Below, in pieces: positions 18,333 to 27,609 of a DNA stretch of 64,000 nucleotides. The notes under the pieces are model-generated. The model had not been told where the DNA came from. It made no database searches and saw only the letters and a program-made list of their open reading frames with translations. The DNA is from Maribacter sp044594925 (GTDB taxonomy: Bacteria > Bacteroidota > Bacteroidia > Flavobacteriales > Flavobacteriaceae): NCBI RefSeq assembly GCF_044594925.1, contig NZ_CP138991.1:1054001-1118000 (forward strand), in the 5' to 3' direction. A program made the position numbers and the translations under genes. Within the stretch, counting starts at the first letter, position 1, and every line of letters begins with the position of its first letter.

Positions 18333-18704
18333 TTATAGAGGTAAAGGAAAGGCAATAAACAAACACATTAGTAAAAATAAAAGTGCTGGAATAGATTTTT
18401 TGAACGGATCATTAATCTTCAAATGCATTATTACAGAACCTAACAGTAAGAAAGCCAATCCTAATGCAGCCGGTTGTTTTAATATTGAAAACCAAATACT
18501 GGCCAACAATAATAGAGCTAAAATAACTTTTAAGGTTCCGATAAGATAACAAGACCACTCCGGAAGACCATACACTTTAAATTCGTCCATTATTGTATTG
18601 GCATCCCCACCGCGCCATTGCGTAGCTTTTTTATTTTGTATAAGCCATACATTAAGAATACTTAGAGAAACGATAATTTGTAGTGCGATAGTTAGGTAGT
18701 GCAT
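18333..18704 (-). CDS. DoxX-like four-helix membrane protein
   Basis: 123 residues, four hydrophobic helices. The motif EFKVYGLPEWSCYLIGTLKVILALLLLASIW, then MHLKINDPFKKSIPALLFLL, matches DoxX-like proteins. It is a distant relative of the gene at 17983 (compare LKI-D-x-x-x-x-x-LP-L) but is convergent with it, with only two bases between stops. No known substrate. The two could be separate acquisitions or an inverted duplication. Confidence 0.78.
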   Translation of the reverse strand: MHYLTIALQIIVSLSILNVWLIQNKKATQWRGGDANTIMDEFKVYGLPEWSCYLIGTLKVILALLLLASIWFSILKQPAALGLAFLLLGSVIMHLKINDPFKKSIPALLFLLMCLFIAFPLPL

Positions 18705-18869
18705 GTGGTGTGTTTTAGCTCTTTTATTTTTGTTTAATTAAAATATAATATTATTAAACAATAATACAGAAATCTTTGTATGATTCGAAACTTTTAACGG
18801 TAATTTAGATTTCTTTGTACGTGAATCTTGGGAATCGACTTCGAAAATTGCAATATCTTCGCGCGCATT

Positions 18870-19769
18870 ATGTGGATGTGCCTAGGTCTTTTAGCTGCCT
18901 TATTTTTAGGCTTACATAATTTATGTAAAAAACATGCCGTACAAGGAAATGAAGCCTTTCCGGTACTCCTAGGAACTATAACATCCGGGTTTTTAATACT
19001 GCTTCCTTTTTACGTCGGTTCGTTCTTCTTTGAAGCCACGCTCCAGAAATTGCAGCTTTACATAACGGATATTCCATGGAAAATACATGGATATATACTA
19101 ATTAAATCGGCCATAATGGCCGCTTCATGGGTATTGGCATATCAAGCATTGAAGCATCTTCCCATTACCATTGTAACCCCTATCCGTTCTGCAGGACCAT
19201 TTTTTACCTTTATAGGGGCTATCACCATTTACCAAGAAAAACCAAATCCTTGGCAATGGGTCGGTTTTTTTCTAATTATATTTTCGGTATTACTTTATTC
19301 CAGAATAGGCAAGAAAGAAGGCATTCACTTTGCAAAGAACAAATGGATTTTTGCCATTATCGGGGCTACTTTCTTAGGTGCTTCAAGCGGATTATACGAT
19401 AAGTTCTTAATCCAAGGTTTAGATTTGAATCCGCCTACATTACAATTTTGGTTCTGTTTTTATACGATACTCATCTTACTGGTTATCCTTTCCATTACAT
19501 GGTTTCCCTATTCAGAAAAGCGAAAAGCCTTTAAATGGCGTTGGTCCATACCTTTTGTAGGAGTGTTATTGGTAGCCGCGGATTATTTTTACTTTAAAGC
19601 GTTACAAGACCCGGAGGCCCTGATAATGTTACTATCTGCCATAAAGCGCAGTCAAATTTTGATCGCTGTCGTGGTTGGCGGACTAGTATTCAAAGAGCAG
19701 AACAAGCGGAAAAAACTAATACCGCTTGTTGGTATTATGTGCGGTGTATTTTTGATTCTATATTCCTAG
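18870..19769 (+). CDS. EamA-type (DMT superfamily) transporter
   Basis: About 299 residues from ATG at 18870; the frame extends upstream to a TTG at 18828, but the extra segment is polar and a Bacteroidota-like TATCTTCG box (about 18854) sits where it would be coded, so the ATG is preferred. Ten hydrophobic helices are arranged as two EamA halves (first half ends near SVLLYSRIGKKEG; second ends VGIMCGVFLILYS). The VTPIRSAGPFFTFIGAI segment is the usual conserved stretch of the first half. These proteins export metabolites or amino acids; the cargo is unknown. Confidence 0.85.
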   Translation: MWMCLGLLAALFLGLHNLCKKHAVQGNEAFPVLLGTITSGFLILLPFYVGSFFFEATLQKLQLYITDIPWKIHGYILIKSAIMAASWVLAYQALKHLPITIVTPIRSAGPFFTFIGAITIYQEKPNPWQWVGFFLIIFSVLLYSRIGKKEGIHFAKNKWIFAIIGATFLGASSGLYDKFLIQGLDLNPPTLQFWFCFYTILILLVILSITWFPYSEKRKAFKWRWSIPFVGVLLVAADYFYFKALQDPEALIMLLSAIKRSQILIAVVVGGLVFKEQNKRKKLIPLVGIMCGVFLILYS

Positions 19770-19811
19770 AAATTAAGGCTTTAAATCTTATCGAATAGAC
19801 ATTGAGCGAAC

Positions 19812-21509
19812 CTAATATCCAGCTGCCTGACCATCTTTTCTGGACTCGGAGGCACCGGAATAAACTTTATTTTTTGTATCAAATCGAATGGCTTGGTATC
19901 CACCGTATATACCTACGGCAAAGGAAATTCTATGCCCTTTTTTACGTAGCTCACGTATAGTCTCATAGTCAAACCCGCTCTCCAGGTTAAGGGTGCCACC
20001 GTCTGTCATTACAGAGCCCGTTGGCTGCGAACTACCACGATGGCGCATTCGAGGGGCATCACCGGCTTCCTGTGCATTCATACCAAAGTCTATCATATTC
20101 ACAACTATTTGGGCATGACCTTGCGGTTGCACGGAACCACCCATAAGACCAAAACTCATGTAGGGTTGCCCATCTTTTGTAATGAATGCCGGGATTATAG
20201 TATGGAAAGGTCGTTTCCCCGGCGCTAGTGCATTCGCGTGAGTCTTATCTTGTACATTGAACATTTGACCACGATTTTGTAATACAAAACCCAAACCATC
20301 GGGAACCATCCCAGAGGCAAATTCCGAATAAATACTTTGTATAAGCGATACCATATTCCCGTCTTTATCGGCAACGGTTAAATAAGTTGTATTTCCGGTT
20401 TCAATCTCAAAATCACCCGCTGGATAGAAACGGGCAGCTTCTTCTGAATTGATAAGTGCCCTTTGTTCTGCCGCATATTCGTCTGACAATAATTGCGTTA
20501 ACGGAATTGTATTAAAATCTGGGTCTGCATAGAACTTGGCACGGTCTTCATAGGCTAATTTTTTGGCTTCCGTTAAGACATGTAAATATGCTTCACTTCC
20601 AAAGCCCATCGCTGAAATATCATAACCTTTTAGAATATTCAACATTTGTAAAGCAGCTGTTCCTTGACCATTCGGCGGTAATTCCCAGATATCATAACCA
20701 CGATAATTAACCGATACAGGTGCTATCCAATTGGAAGTATGTTTGGCCAAGTCTTTGCTCGATAAAAATCCACCATGTTTTTTCATATAGGAATCAATGG
20801 TCTTGGCAATACTTCCTTTGTAGAATTCATCACGACCTTTAGTTGCAATGAGTTCATAGGTGTTTGCTAGGTCAGGGTTCTTAAATAATTCGCCTTTTTT
20901 CGGAATAGTACCATTGGGCATATAGGTTTCTGAAAAACCAGGTTGATCTTTTAGGTTTTGATAGTTGGAAATCATTTCATAGGCGATAACCTCGGATACC
21001 GGAAAACCATTTCTACCATAGTCAATTGCAGGTTGCAACAAAGTTTTCATTGGTAGTTTTCCAAATTTTTGGTGCATGGCGAACCAACCGTCTACGCACC
21101 CTGGAACCGATACGGGCAAGGGACCGTAGAAAGGAACATATTTCATATTTCGTTCCATGAAATAATCAATATCAAGTGATTCTGGTGCTCTTCCACTTCC
21201 ATTGAAGCCAAAAAGCTTTTGTTGTTCGGCGTCCCATACTATGGCAAAAATATCACCACCAATTCCGCAACTTGCAGGTTCTACAAGGCCTAGCATGGCA
21301 TTGGCGGCAATAGCCGCATCCATTGCGCTACCTCCCTTTTTAAGAATATCTAAAGCTACCTGTGTCGCCAACGGTTGACTTGTAGCAGCCATACCGTTTT
21401 GCGCCAATACTTCAGAACGTGTAGTAAATGTTTTGCCGGTTAGTCGGTCTTGGGCAGTAATCAGAATGCCAGAACCTAGTAATAACAGTGTAAGTAATAT
21501 CTTTTTCAT
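19812..21509 (-). CDS. ggt: Gamma-glutamyltransferase
   Basis: 565 residues with a Sec signal (about 1-19, LLTLLLLGSGILITAQ), so periplasmic. The autoprocessing and catalytic threonine is T374 in GNTTYLTVADKDGNMVS, where the large and small subunits separate. Other family landmarks are GGSAMDAAIAANAMLGLVEP, GIGGDIFAI and LGMGGSVQPQGHAQ-like LMGGSVQPQGHAQIVVNM. The enzyme cleaves gamma-glutamyl bonds (glutathione and related peptides). Length is normal for the family. It is monocistronic. Confidence 0.95.
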   Translation of the reverse strand: MKKILLTLLLLGSGILITAQDRLTGKTFTTRSEVLAQNGMAATSQPLATQVALDILKKGGSAMDAAIAANAMLGLVEPASCGIGGDIFAIVWDAEQQKLFGFNGSGRAPESLDIDYFMERNMKYVPFYGPLPVSVPGCVDGWFAMHQKFGKLPMKTLLQPAIDYGRNGFPVSEVIAYEMISNYQNLKDQPGFSETYMPNGTIPKKGELFKNPDLANTYELIATKGRDEFYKGSIAKTIDSYMKKHGGFLSSKDLAKHTSNWIAPVSVNYRGYDIWELPPNGQGTAALQMLNILKGYDISAMGFGSEAYLHVLTEAKKLAYEDRAKFYADPDFNTIPLTQLLSDEYAAEQRALINSEEAARFYPAGDFEIETGNTTYLTVADKDGNMVSLIQSIYSEFASGMVPDGLGFVLQNRGQMFNVQDKTHANALAPGKRPFHTIIPAFITKDGQPYMSFGLMGGSVQPQGHAQIVVNMIDFGMNAQEAGDAPRMRHRGSSQPTGSVMTDGGTLNLESGFDYETIRELRKKGHRISFAVGIYGGYQAIRFDTKNKVYSGASESRKDGQAAGY

Positions 21510-21628
21510 AGGGTAAAAAATGAATTTAAAACTATCAAAAAAGAAAGACTATACCAACCCGGAATAGGGTTAAATCCATTATTAATCTTCAAACATGAAA
21601 ATATAGTTAGTCGGTACGTAAAAGTAAA

Positions 21629-21723
21629 TTAGCTCGGGGCAATTCCTGGAAGCATTTGAAGGAAAGCCAACGTCCATTTCGAGGCAAGCGTAGGAGCATT
21701 CTACATCTCGATCATCGAGTAAT
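21629..21723 (-). repeat. Family B dispersed repeat, reverse orientation
   Basis: Reverse complement reads TTACTCGATGATCGAGATG, then GCTCCTACGCTTGCCTCGAAATG, then GGAATTGCCCCGAGC. This matches the copy at 60543 (TTTACTCGATAATCGAGAT, ACTCCAACGCTTGCCTCGAAA). It occupies most of the 300-base gap between ggt and the DEAD-like gene. Confidence 0.7.
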
Positions 21724-21810
21724 TTCTTAGTACCTGTCTAAGAACTTGTCTTTAAGGTATATATTTGTTTTCGGATATAGTAACACGAAACTACTATATA
21801 TTACAAACAT

Positions 21811-22422
21811 ATGCCATTTAAAAAATTACATTCAGAAATTAAAGATGCTTTGGAGCGTTTAGAAATAGACACTCCTACTCCATTTCAAAAGAATGCTATA
21901 CCTGCAGTTAAAAGTGGTGCGAACGTTTTTTGTGCTTCAGCGATAGGAAATGGAAAAACAACGACCCTTATTCTTACTACCTTACAAAAGCTTAAATGCG
22001 AAGCAGTAGGTAATGCCCCTAGAGCAATAGTTTTGGTAGCGAATAAAGAAAGAGCATTAGCCTTGTACGATGCCTTTTTGAATTATACAAAGTATACCAA
22101 TCTGCGGGTGTATGTAGGTTACGAGGAATTACATATAGATGTGCAGAAGTCAGAAATTTTTGAGGGGATAGATATTCTGATAACCACCCCTAAATCGATG
22201 AACAAACTATTCTTGTTAAATGGGGTAAGTACATCACAACTAAAGATTTTTAGTATTGATGATGCTGAATTTTTACTCCAAAAATCGGATAATAACGCCA
22301 TTCTATCAATTACCCAGAGTATTCTAAAATGTCAATATGTTATCTATTCAGACAAATTACATCCAAAATTGAAACGTTTTGAAAACTACTTTATGGAGCG
22401 CGCAAGAACAGTATCTGGATAA
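21811..22422 (+). CDS. Single RecA1-domain DEAD-box-like protein
   Basis: 203 residues, only the first half of a DEAD-box helicase. Visible motifs: a Q motif (TPTPFQKNAIP, Gln26), Walker A (CASAIGNGKTT, about 41-51), Ia-like VLVANKERALALYDAF, Ib-like LITTPKSM and a degenerate motif II (SIDDAEF, D150-D151-A152-E153 in place of DEAD). Motif III (SAT) is not evident and the second RecA domain is missing, though the stop is clean and no remnant follows. Such a protein could bind ATP and RNA but should not unwind alone. It may be an adapter or a helicase partner; that is inference. Confidence 0.8.
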   Translation: MPFKKLHSEIKDALERLEIDTPTPFQKNAIPAVKSGANVFCASAIGNGKTTTLILTTLQKLKCEAVGNAPRAIVLVANKERALALYDAFLNYTKYTNLRVYVGYEELHIDVQKSEIFEGIDILITTPKSMNKLFLLNGVSTSQLKIFSIDDAEFLLQKSDNNAILSITQSILKCQYVIYSDKLHPKLKRFENYFMERARTVSG

Positions 22423-22492
22423 ATAATTCTCATTATACTCCAGCAAGGAACTATGCCTAAAACGGTTTGCAAAGAGTACTTAAAATTAGCGA

Positions 22493-23332
22493 TTAGCCTT
22501 TAGCCTGTTCTTTTAATTTATCGTTCTTCCAAATACCTTTTACGACTTTACCATCTTTACCGTAGAAGGTACCTTGGCCATTACGTTTGTCCTGTTTCCA
22601 TTGGCCTGTGTATTTTTCACCGTTAGGCCAATAGTAGGTCCCTAGACCATTACGGGTGTCATCCTCATAGGTTCCTTCGTAGCGTTGACCATCTGACCAA
22701 TAGAAAATACCTTCGCCATGTCGTTTATTACCCCGCCATTCACCTTCGTATCTGCTTCCGGTATCCAATAATGCGATACCAGTGCCATAGGCCATTCCAT
22801 TTTTTACTTGCCCAACGTAGTGCATTACATTACCTTTCTTACTATTGAAGGTTAAATATTCACCAAAAGATTTTCTACGTAATTGGGCCTGCATGCCTTT
22901 GAGTTGCACTTTAGCTTTTTCAAGCGCAAAATTAATGGAATCGTAGCGTCTAATTTCTTGAGGTGTTGCTTTTTCAGAATCAATAGAATCTTTAAGTGCG
23001 GGATTAAATGATAAATCCGCCGTATTTTCAGCTTTAAGTTTTTGTAATTTTCTGGCCAAAGCAATTCTCAGTGGTATTACCTTGTTACCATCATCAATAG
23101 TCTGCTGGCTATTGCCATAAGAAGCAATCGCCTCATTGTATTTTCCTTCAACCACCATGGAATCTATGCGTAAAAGTTCTTTCTGCATAGCCGTTTGATT
23201 ATCCAAGGCTATTTTAGCCTTTTCGCTCTCGTTCAATTCTCGTTGTAACCCGTCGGTTTTAAACATAAAGAACACGGCAACTCCTGTAGCTAATATCAGT
23301 AAACTATACGGTAGGGCTATTCTTTTTTTCAT
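22493..23332 (-). CDS. MORN-repeat membrane-anchored protein
   Basis: 279 residues. One N-terminal membrane helix (about 7-24, LPYSLLILATGVAVFFMF) is followed by a coiled-coil-like region to about 150 and then MORN repeats: YVGQVKNGMAYGTGI, YEGEWRGNKRHGEGIFYW, YEGTYEDDTRNGLGTYYW, YTGQWKQDKRNGQGTFYG and a final partial KGIWKNDKL. MORN arrays act as lipid or protein contact surfaces. It is the last gene of a three-gene group with the DUF2490 and 651-residue genes upstream (35 bases to the former). The shared function is unknown. Confidence 0.85.
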   Translation of the reverse strand: MKKRIALPYSLLILATGVAVFFMFKTDGLQRELNESEKAKIALDNQTAMQKELLRIDSMVVEGKYNEAIASYGNSQQTIDDGNKVIPLRIALARKLQKLKAENTADLSFNPALKDSIDSEKATPQEIRRYDSINFALEKAKVQLKGMQAQLRRKSFGEYLTFNSKKGNVMHYVGQVKNGMAYGTGIALLDTGSRYEGEWRGNKRHGEGIFYWSDGQRYEGTYEDDTRNGLGTYYWPNGEKYTGQWKQDKRNGQGTFYGKDGKVVKGIWKNDKLKEQAKG

Positions 23333-23367
23333 GGTTCCTTAAATCTACTCTTTAATCTACGGATGTC

Positions 23368-24201
23368 TTAATCGTTTAGATGTATGGAAGGCAATTTATC
23401 CCTAACTTTTCTAAAATCAGGAGAGAAGTACATATGGAATCTTAGGGTCCAGTTTTGTTTATAAATACCTCCATTACTCAATTGCTGTCCTTGGGAATAC
23501 ATGAGTCCCGCAGCAAAAGTAAGTCTTGGCGTAGCAATGTATCCCAATGTAGTGGTTAGACGTAGATCTTCCATAGGACTAGCAACCACAACTTTTCCGC
23601 TTTGCATAATGAGTTCTGCTTCTGGGGATACGTAAATCGTTTTGGGCTCTAGTTTATGACTGTTCAACGGAATTTTAGCTCTGAACATGTATCGGTACCG
23701 ATTTCGGAAGACATACGCGCTGTTCTCCTCAAAACCTTGTGTCCAACGATGTTCTATCCGCAGTCGATGATAGATCATTGCGCTATACAAAGGCATAGCA
23801 AACTGGTACTGATGCCAAATACGCCACTCCGGCACCAGATTTCGGTCTTCGGAGGTTTCGTCGGTATTAAAATTCAACCGTAAAACCCCACCCAGGGCAG
23901 CATTGATTTTTTTATTATAAATATAACCGATAGCGTGTCTATTGTAAACTTGCGCTACTTGTCCCGCAAAGGGAGTAGCTTCTGTCTCCTGAAACCTAAA
24001 ATGTGTTTGCGCGATCCAGAACAAACGTTTAGATATCCTAATATTCCCATACGTGTTTACCCATGTTTTTGTTACGGGCTCCTTGTATTTAGATTCTAAG
24101 GGTAAGACCTCTTTTTCTTCTTCTTGCCCATTTGAAAATAAGCAAGATCCTAGTAGGAAGACTACCAATAAAGAACCACATCTATTATTCAAATACTTCA
24201 T
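23368..24201 (-). CDS. DUF2490 outer-membrane-like protein
   Basis: 277 residues. A Sec-type signal is followed by repeated amphipathic beta-strands. The pattern VNTYGNIRISKRLFWIAQTHFRFQE and MIYHRLRIEHRWTQ, then FRNRYRYMFRAKIPL is characteristic of DUF2490, a family thought to form outer-membrane barrels in Bacteroidota. It ends in LRFHMYFSPDFRK, typical of the last strands. The gene lies 3 bases after the 651-residue protein gene, so the two are probably co-transcribed. Function is not established. Confidence 0.85.
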   Translation of the reverse strand: MKYLNNRCGSLLVVFLLGSCLFSNGQEEEKEVLPLESKYKEPVTKTWVNTYGNIRISKRLFWIAQTHFRFQETEATPFAGQVAQVYNRHAIGYIYNKKINAALGGVLRLNFNTDETSEDRNLVPEWRIWHQYQFAMPLYSAMIYHRLRIEHRWTQGFEENSAYVFRNRYRYMFRAKIPLNSHKLEPKTIYVSPEAELIMQSGKVVVASPMEDLRLTTTLGYIATPRLTFAAGLMYSQGQQLSNGGIYKQNWTLRFHMYFSPDFRKVRDKLPSIHLND

Positions 24202-24204
24202 TGA

Positions 24205-26160
24205 TTAATTGTCTTTGCCAATTGGATGATTCATAAGTAAGTCCAAAACAGCTTTGGGGTCCGAGGTTCTTTTAAGTTTTCGTTCTAACTTTGATGTCTC
24301 TTCCTTTCTTAACAGTAACATTTGTTGGTATGTTCTTTCCATCAATTCACCTAGTTCGTAGGCATTATTACAATTTAGATTCACTTGCACCTCTTCCAAA
24401 AAATAAGGGATTAATACCTTTCTATACGCCGTGGTAATTCTTTTCTTGACCTCTTCGTTCATAAGGGTGGCCATAAAAGGATTCCAGATACGGTCTAAAT
24501 ATTCACTTTCTATTTTTTTAGATTGCTCTGGTAAATTACCTACAATTAGGGCTAAGGTTTGCAAATGCCTCATACATGACGAAAGTGCTTTGGCGCTGCT
24601 TAATTTAAGTTTTACGTTCTTTTCTGCGGCATACCTGCTTAACCCAGAATCAGAAACCTCGCGGATACTGTTCAGAGCCCTTTTTCCAGCTGCGTTCTGA
24701 AGGTTACTTAAGGTGTCAATAGTGGCATTTAATGCCTCATTTTGAGTGATTAGAAGATTTTCTATTGCGATTAATTCCTGCTCTCGTTTATCCTTGGTTA
24801 GCTTTTCATTTAAAATATCCGCTACATGTTCCAAGCTGTTTTTAGCATATTCACTCCATTGAAGTACAGCCGACATTGTGTTGGTATTGCCTTCGAAATC
24901 AGGTGCTCCCGGTAATCTGAAAGAAGTTTTTTCTAAGGATGAATCGTTTAATTTAATAGTGGTAGCAGGTGGTCCGTTTAACCATGATGTTCGTATCAAG
25001 TGCGCTCTTGGTACGTACTCCAAAATTTCATTCTCATAATTGGTGTTAAGTCTATTGAGAGGAAGAAGAAAAGTTTCGGTAATGGCTTCTACTACGGAAT
25101 ATAGGTACAGCGCCTCTTTATCCGATAGTTTTAGAATATTCAGCTGAGAATTATCCAAAAAGGAATTACTGATAATCTCAGCGGATCTATACAGCTTACT
25201 AATACTGTCTAACTGGGTTTTTTCTGTTTTATTCAAGGGATAGAAAGGAAGCTTTACTTTGAACTCCGGCAAAAACGCTGCTTCTCCCAAATTGGAAAGT
25301 ACCGTATCAATCTTTTTGTAATACCCGGTATTCTCATCTAGCAAATTGGTCATTCGCTCCCGAAAGATATTAGTCGTATCTCCAATAGCTTTCTGTAACT
25401 GTAGTGCTTCTAGATATCTTTTGTCAAGATTAACGGTTTTAGTAGGTGTAGTAATTGCACCGAATATAGCAATAGTTCTAGGCTTTCCGTTGACTTGAAG
25501 TTGAATGGTCTTTAGCACCCCATCATCGAATATCCAACTTTCAGATGCACCAAATTCTTCCGAATCATACAGTGCCCATTCATCGTGAGCCAATCCATTT
25601 CTTAAAAATCTACCTACTAAGGTTCTGGTGCTATTCTCAATACTAAAATTACTTTGTGGAATACCCTTATCAAACTCAATTGTACTTTTAAATATGATTT
25701 CCTCCACTTCGGAATCAACAATTTTGTTCACCTCATAAGACCATTTACCATCCGGTTTTCCTTGAGCGATGTTTCCCTTGGCCTCTTCTTGTGTTCCACT
25801 AATGGCTACTCGGTAGGCATAATCTATGACCTCGGATTGTTTATCTGATTTAAATTCTCCGAATTGAAAAACCCAAGGACCGGTAGGATAATTGTTTTTG
25901 AAATTTCCCCTGAATAAAAAGGAGTTGTCTTCTTTTTCCAATAAGGCCTCAAGGCTAGAGCGTTGCATTAGAAAGGCGCCATTTAGAATGGTATCATTAT
26001 TCTTTACGAAATAATCGAAATCAGCTTTACCCTGATAATCGCCTACTTTAAAAGCTCCATTGTATTGCCGATTTTCTTGAGAAAATAATGCTGACGGTAG
26101 CCAAAAAAGACCCAGAAAGAGTAAAACAACAAAAAGTTGCAAATAATTAAACCGTTCCAT
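24205..26160 (-). CDS. Secreted hypothetical protein with MORN-like N-terminus
   Basis: 651 residues. A Sec signal (about 9-27) precedes a beta-rich half (about 30-235) with MORN/YwqK-like units (NGAFKVGDYQGKADFDYF, FRGNFKNNYPTGPWVFQFG, NIAQGKPDGKWSYE, LVGRFLRNGLAHDEWALYD). The second half (about 245-640) is mainly helical with many charged residues and possible coiled coils. I do not recognise an enzyme. It is the first gene of the group with DUF2490 and MORN proteins; together they look like an envelope complex whose members share MORN-type surfaces. Confidence 0.7.
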   Translation of the reverse strand: MERFNYLQLFVVLLFLGLFWLPSALFSQENRQYNGAFKVGDYQGKADFDYFVKNNDTILNGAFLMQRSSLEALLEKEDNSFLFRGNFKNNYPTGPWVFQFGEFKSDKQSEVIDYAYRVAISGTQEEAKGNIAQGKPDGKWSYEVNKIVDSEVEEIIFKSTIEFDKGIPQSNFSIENSTRTLVGRFLRNGLAHDEWALYDSEEFGASESWIFDDGVLKTIQLQVNGKPRTIAIFGAITTPTKTVNLDKRYLEALQLQKAIGDTTNIFRERMTNLLDENTGYYKKIDTVLSNLGEAAFLPEFKVKLPFYPLNKTEKTQLDSISKLYRSAEIISNSFLDNSQLNILKLSDKEALYLYSVVEAITETFLLPLNRLNTNYENEILEYVPRAHLIRTSWLNGPPATTIKLNDSSLEKTSFRLPGAPDFEGNTNTMSAVLQWSEYAKNSLEHVADILNEKLTKDKREQELIAIENLLITQNEALNATIDTLSNLQNAAGKRALNSIREVSDSGLSRYAAEKNVKLKLSSAKALSSCMRHLQTLALIVGNLPEQSKKIESEYLDRIWNPFMATLMNEEVKKRITTAYRKVLIPYFLEEVQVNLNCNNAYELGELMERTYQQMLLLRKEETSKLERKLKRTSDPKAVLDLLMNHPIGKDN

Positions 26161-26232
26161 GCGGCAAAAAAACTAAATAAAATTTAGATGAAGCAGGGTT
26201 ATCGAGAAAAATTATACCTCATTTATAAACGG

Positions 26233-26385
26233 TTAGATTTTATCGAGAATCGCTTTTCGATAGGACTTTCCAATTGGAAGTTTTATTTCATTTTCCAATA
26301 TAATTTGATTTTCATCGATTAATTTCAAGTGACTAAAATGAATAGCATAGGATTTATGTATCCGGATAAAATTAGAGGGTATTTT
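26233..26385 (-). pseudogene. C-terminal remnant of a LytTR DNA-binding domain
   Basis: The minus strand reads KIPSNFIRIHKSYAIHFSHL, then LENEIKLPIGKSYRKAILDKI and a stop at 26233. This is the C-terminal half of a LytTR domain (F-x-R-I-H-K-S-Y-x-I and the L-P-I-G-x-S-Y-R signature). A stop just upstream (26386-26388) and the lack of any receiver domain show that the 5' part is gone. It lies between two same-strand operons and no promoter is evident. Confidence 0.8.
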
Positions 26386-26406
26386 TTAATACAGATATGT
26401 TATGGT

Positions 26407-27609
26407 TTAATTCACTTGGGCAACCAAAGGCTTTTCGTAGCTGACCCTATAGATGGCATCTCCGTAATCATCTGAAATAAGCATAGAGCCATCTTCTAAA
26501 AACAACATATCTACAGGTCTACCAAAACGCTCTTGAGAGGCCTCATCTAACCATCCGTCCAAAAAAGTTTCATAAGCTACTGCCTTGTTGTTCTCAAGTT
26601 TAACCATAGCAATTTTATAGCCTACTTTTTCGGATCTGTTCCATGAGCCATGTTCAGCGATAAAGGCATAGTCCTTATACTTCTCCGGAAACATTTTCCC
26701 GGTATAAAATTTGACGCCAAGCGGTGCTACATGTGCTCCCAAGGCCTGTACTGGTGCAATAAAATCCGAACAAGGCTTTTGGTTACCGAATTCAGGGTCT
26801 TTCACAACACCACCGTGACAATACGGATAGCCAAAATGTTGACCAACTTCTGTTACCCTGTTCAACTCACAAGGCGGGATATCATTTCCGAGCATATCTC
26901 TGCCATTATCAGTAAACCATAGCTCTTTAGTATTCGGATGCCATGTAAACCCAACACTATTACGAACACCTTTAGCGTAGATTTCTCTGTCGGTGCCGTC
27001 TGGATTCATTCTTGTAATGGTAGCATAACGCTCATCGACCACTGTAGAATCACAAATATTGCAGGGTGCACCTACCGGTACATATAGTTTGTCGTCAGGT
27101 CCAAAGGCAATATACTTCCAGCCGTGGTGGAATTTATCCGGGTAGTCATCATAAATAATTTCAGGTTCAGGCAAGCTATCTAGATGAGATTCAATATTCG
27201 GAAATTTTAATAAACGACTCACTTCTGCAACATATAGACTCCCATCCTTAAAGGCGATGCCATTAGGGACTTCCATAGTAGTGTCGAGTACTATAGTTCT
27301 GTCGGCTACAAAATCATGATCCCTATCCTGAATAGCATAAACCGTATTTTCATTTCTTGTACCTACGAAAAGGGTACCATTATCGCCCATAGCCATGGAA
27401 CGTGCACCATCAATACTGTCCGCGTAGACCTCTATCTTGAAACCATCCGGGAGTCTTAATTTATCGATAGGGAGTAATGACGATGGCTCATCATATTGAA
27501 CAAGGGGTTTGCTCTCCGCTTCATTCGATGATTTCTCCTTACAAGATTGTCCAAGTAATAAAATAGTTAGTAGTACTAGGGCAGGTATGTTGAATTTCAT
27601 ATTTTTCAT
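26407..27609 (-). CDS. PQQ-dependent sugar dehydrogenase-like lipoprotein
   Basis: 400 residues. The lipobox is LLLGQSCK (Cys23). The rest is a beta-propeller of the soluble glucose/sorbosone dehydrogenase type: LPDGFKIEVYAD, ARSMAMGDNGTLFVGTR, GWKYIAFGPDDKLYVPVGAPCN, RNSVGFTWHPNTKELWFTDNGRD, AHVAPLGVKFYTG, FIAEHGSWNRS. Known relatives oxidise sugars using PQQ; substrate and cofactor use here are inferred. The ATG overlaps the stop of the upstream isomerase-like gene by four bases (ATGA), which supports this start and coupled translation. Confidence 0.85.
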   Translation of the reverse strand: MKNMKFNIPALVLLTILLLGQSCKEKSSNEAESKPLVQYDEPSSLLPIDKLRLPDGFKIEVYADSIDGARSMAMGDNGTLFVGTRNENTVYAIQDRDHDFVADRTIVLDTTMEVPNGIAFKDGSLYVAEVSRLLKFPNIESHLDSLPEPEIIYDDYPDKFHHGWKYIAFGPDDKLYVPVGAPCNICDSTVVDERYATITRMNPDGTDREIYAKGVRNSVGFTWHPNTKELWFTDNGRDMLGNDIPPCELNRVTEVGQHFGYPYCHGGVVKDPEFGNQKPCSDFIAPVQALGAHVAPLGVKFYTGKMFPEKYKDYAFIAEHGSWNRSEKVGYKIAMVKLENNKAVAYETFLDGWLDEASQERFGRPVDMLFLEDGSMLISDDYGDAIYRVSYEKPLVAQVN

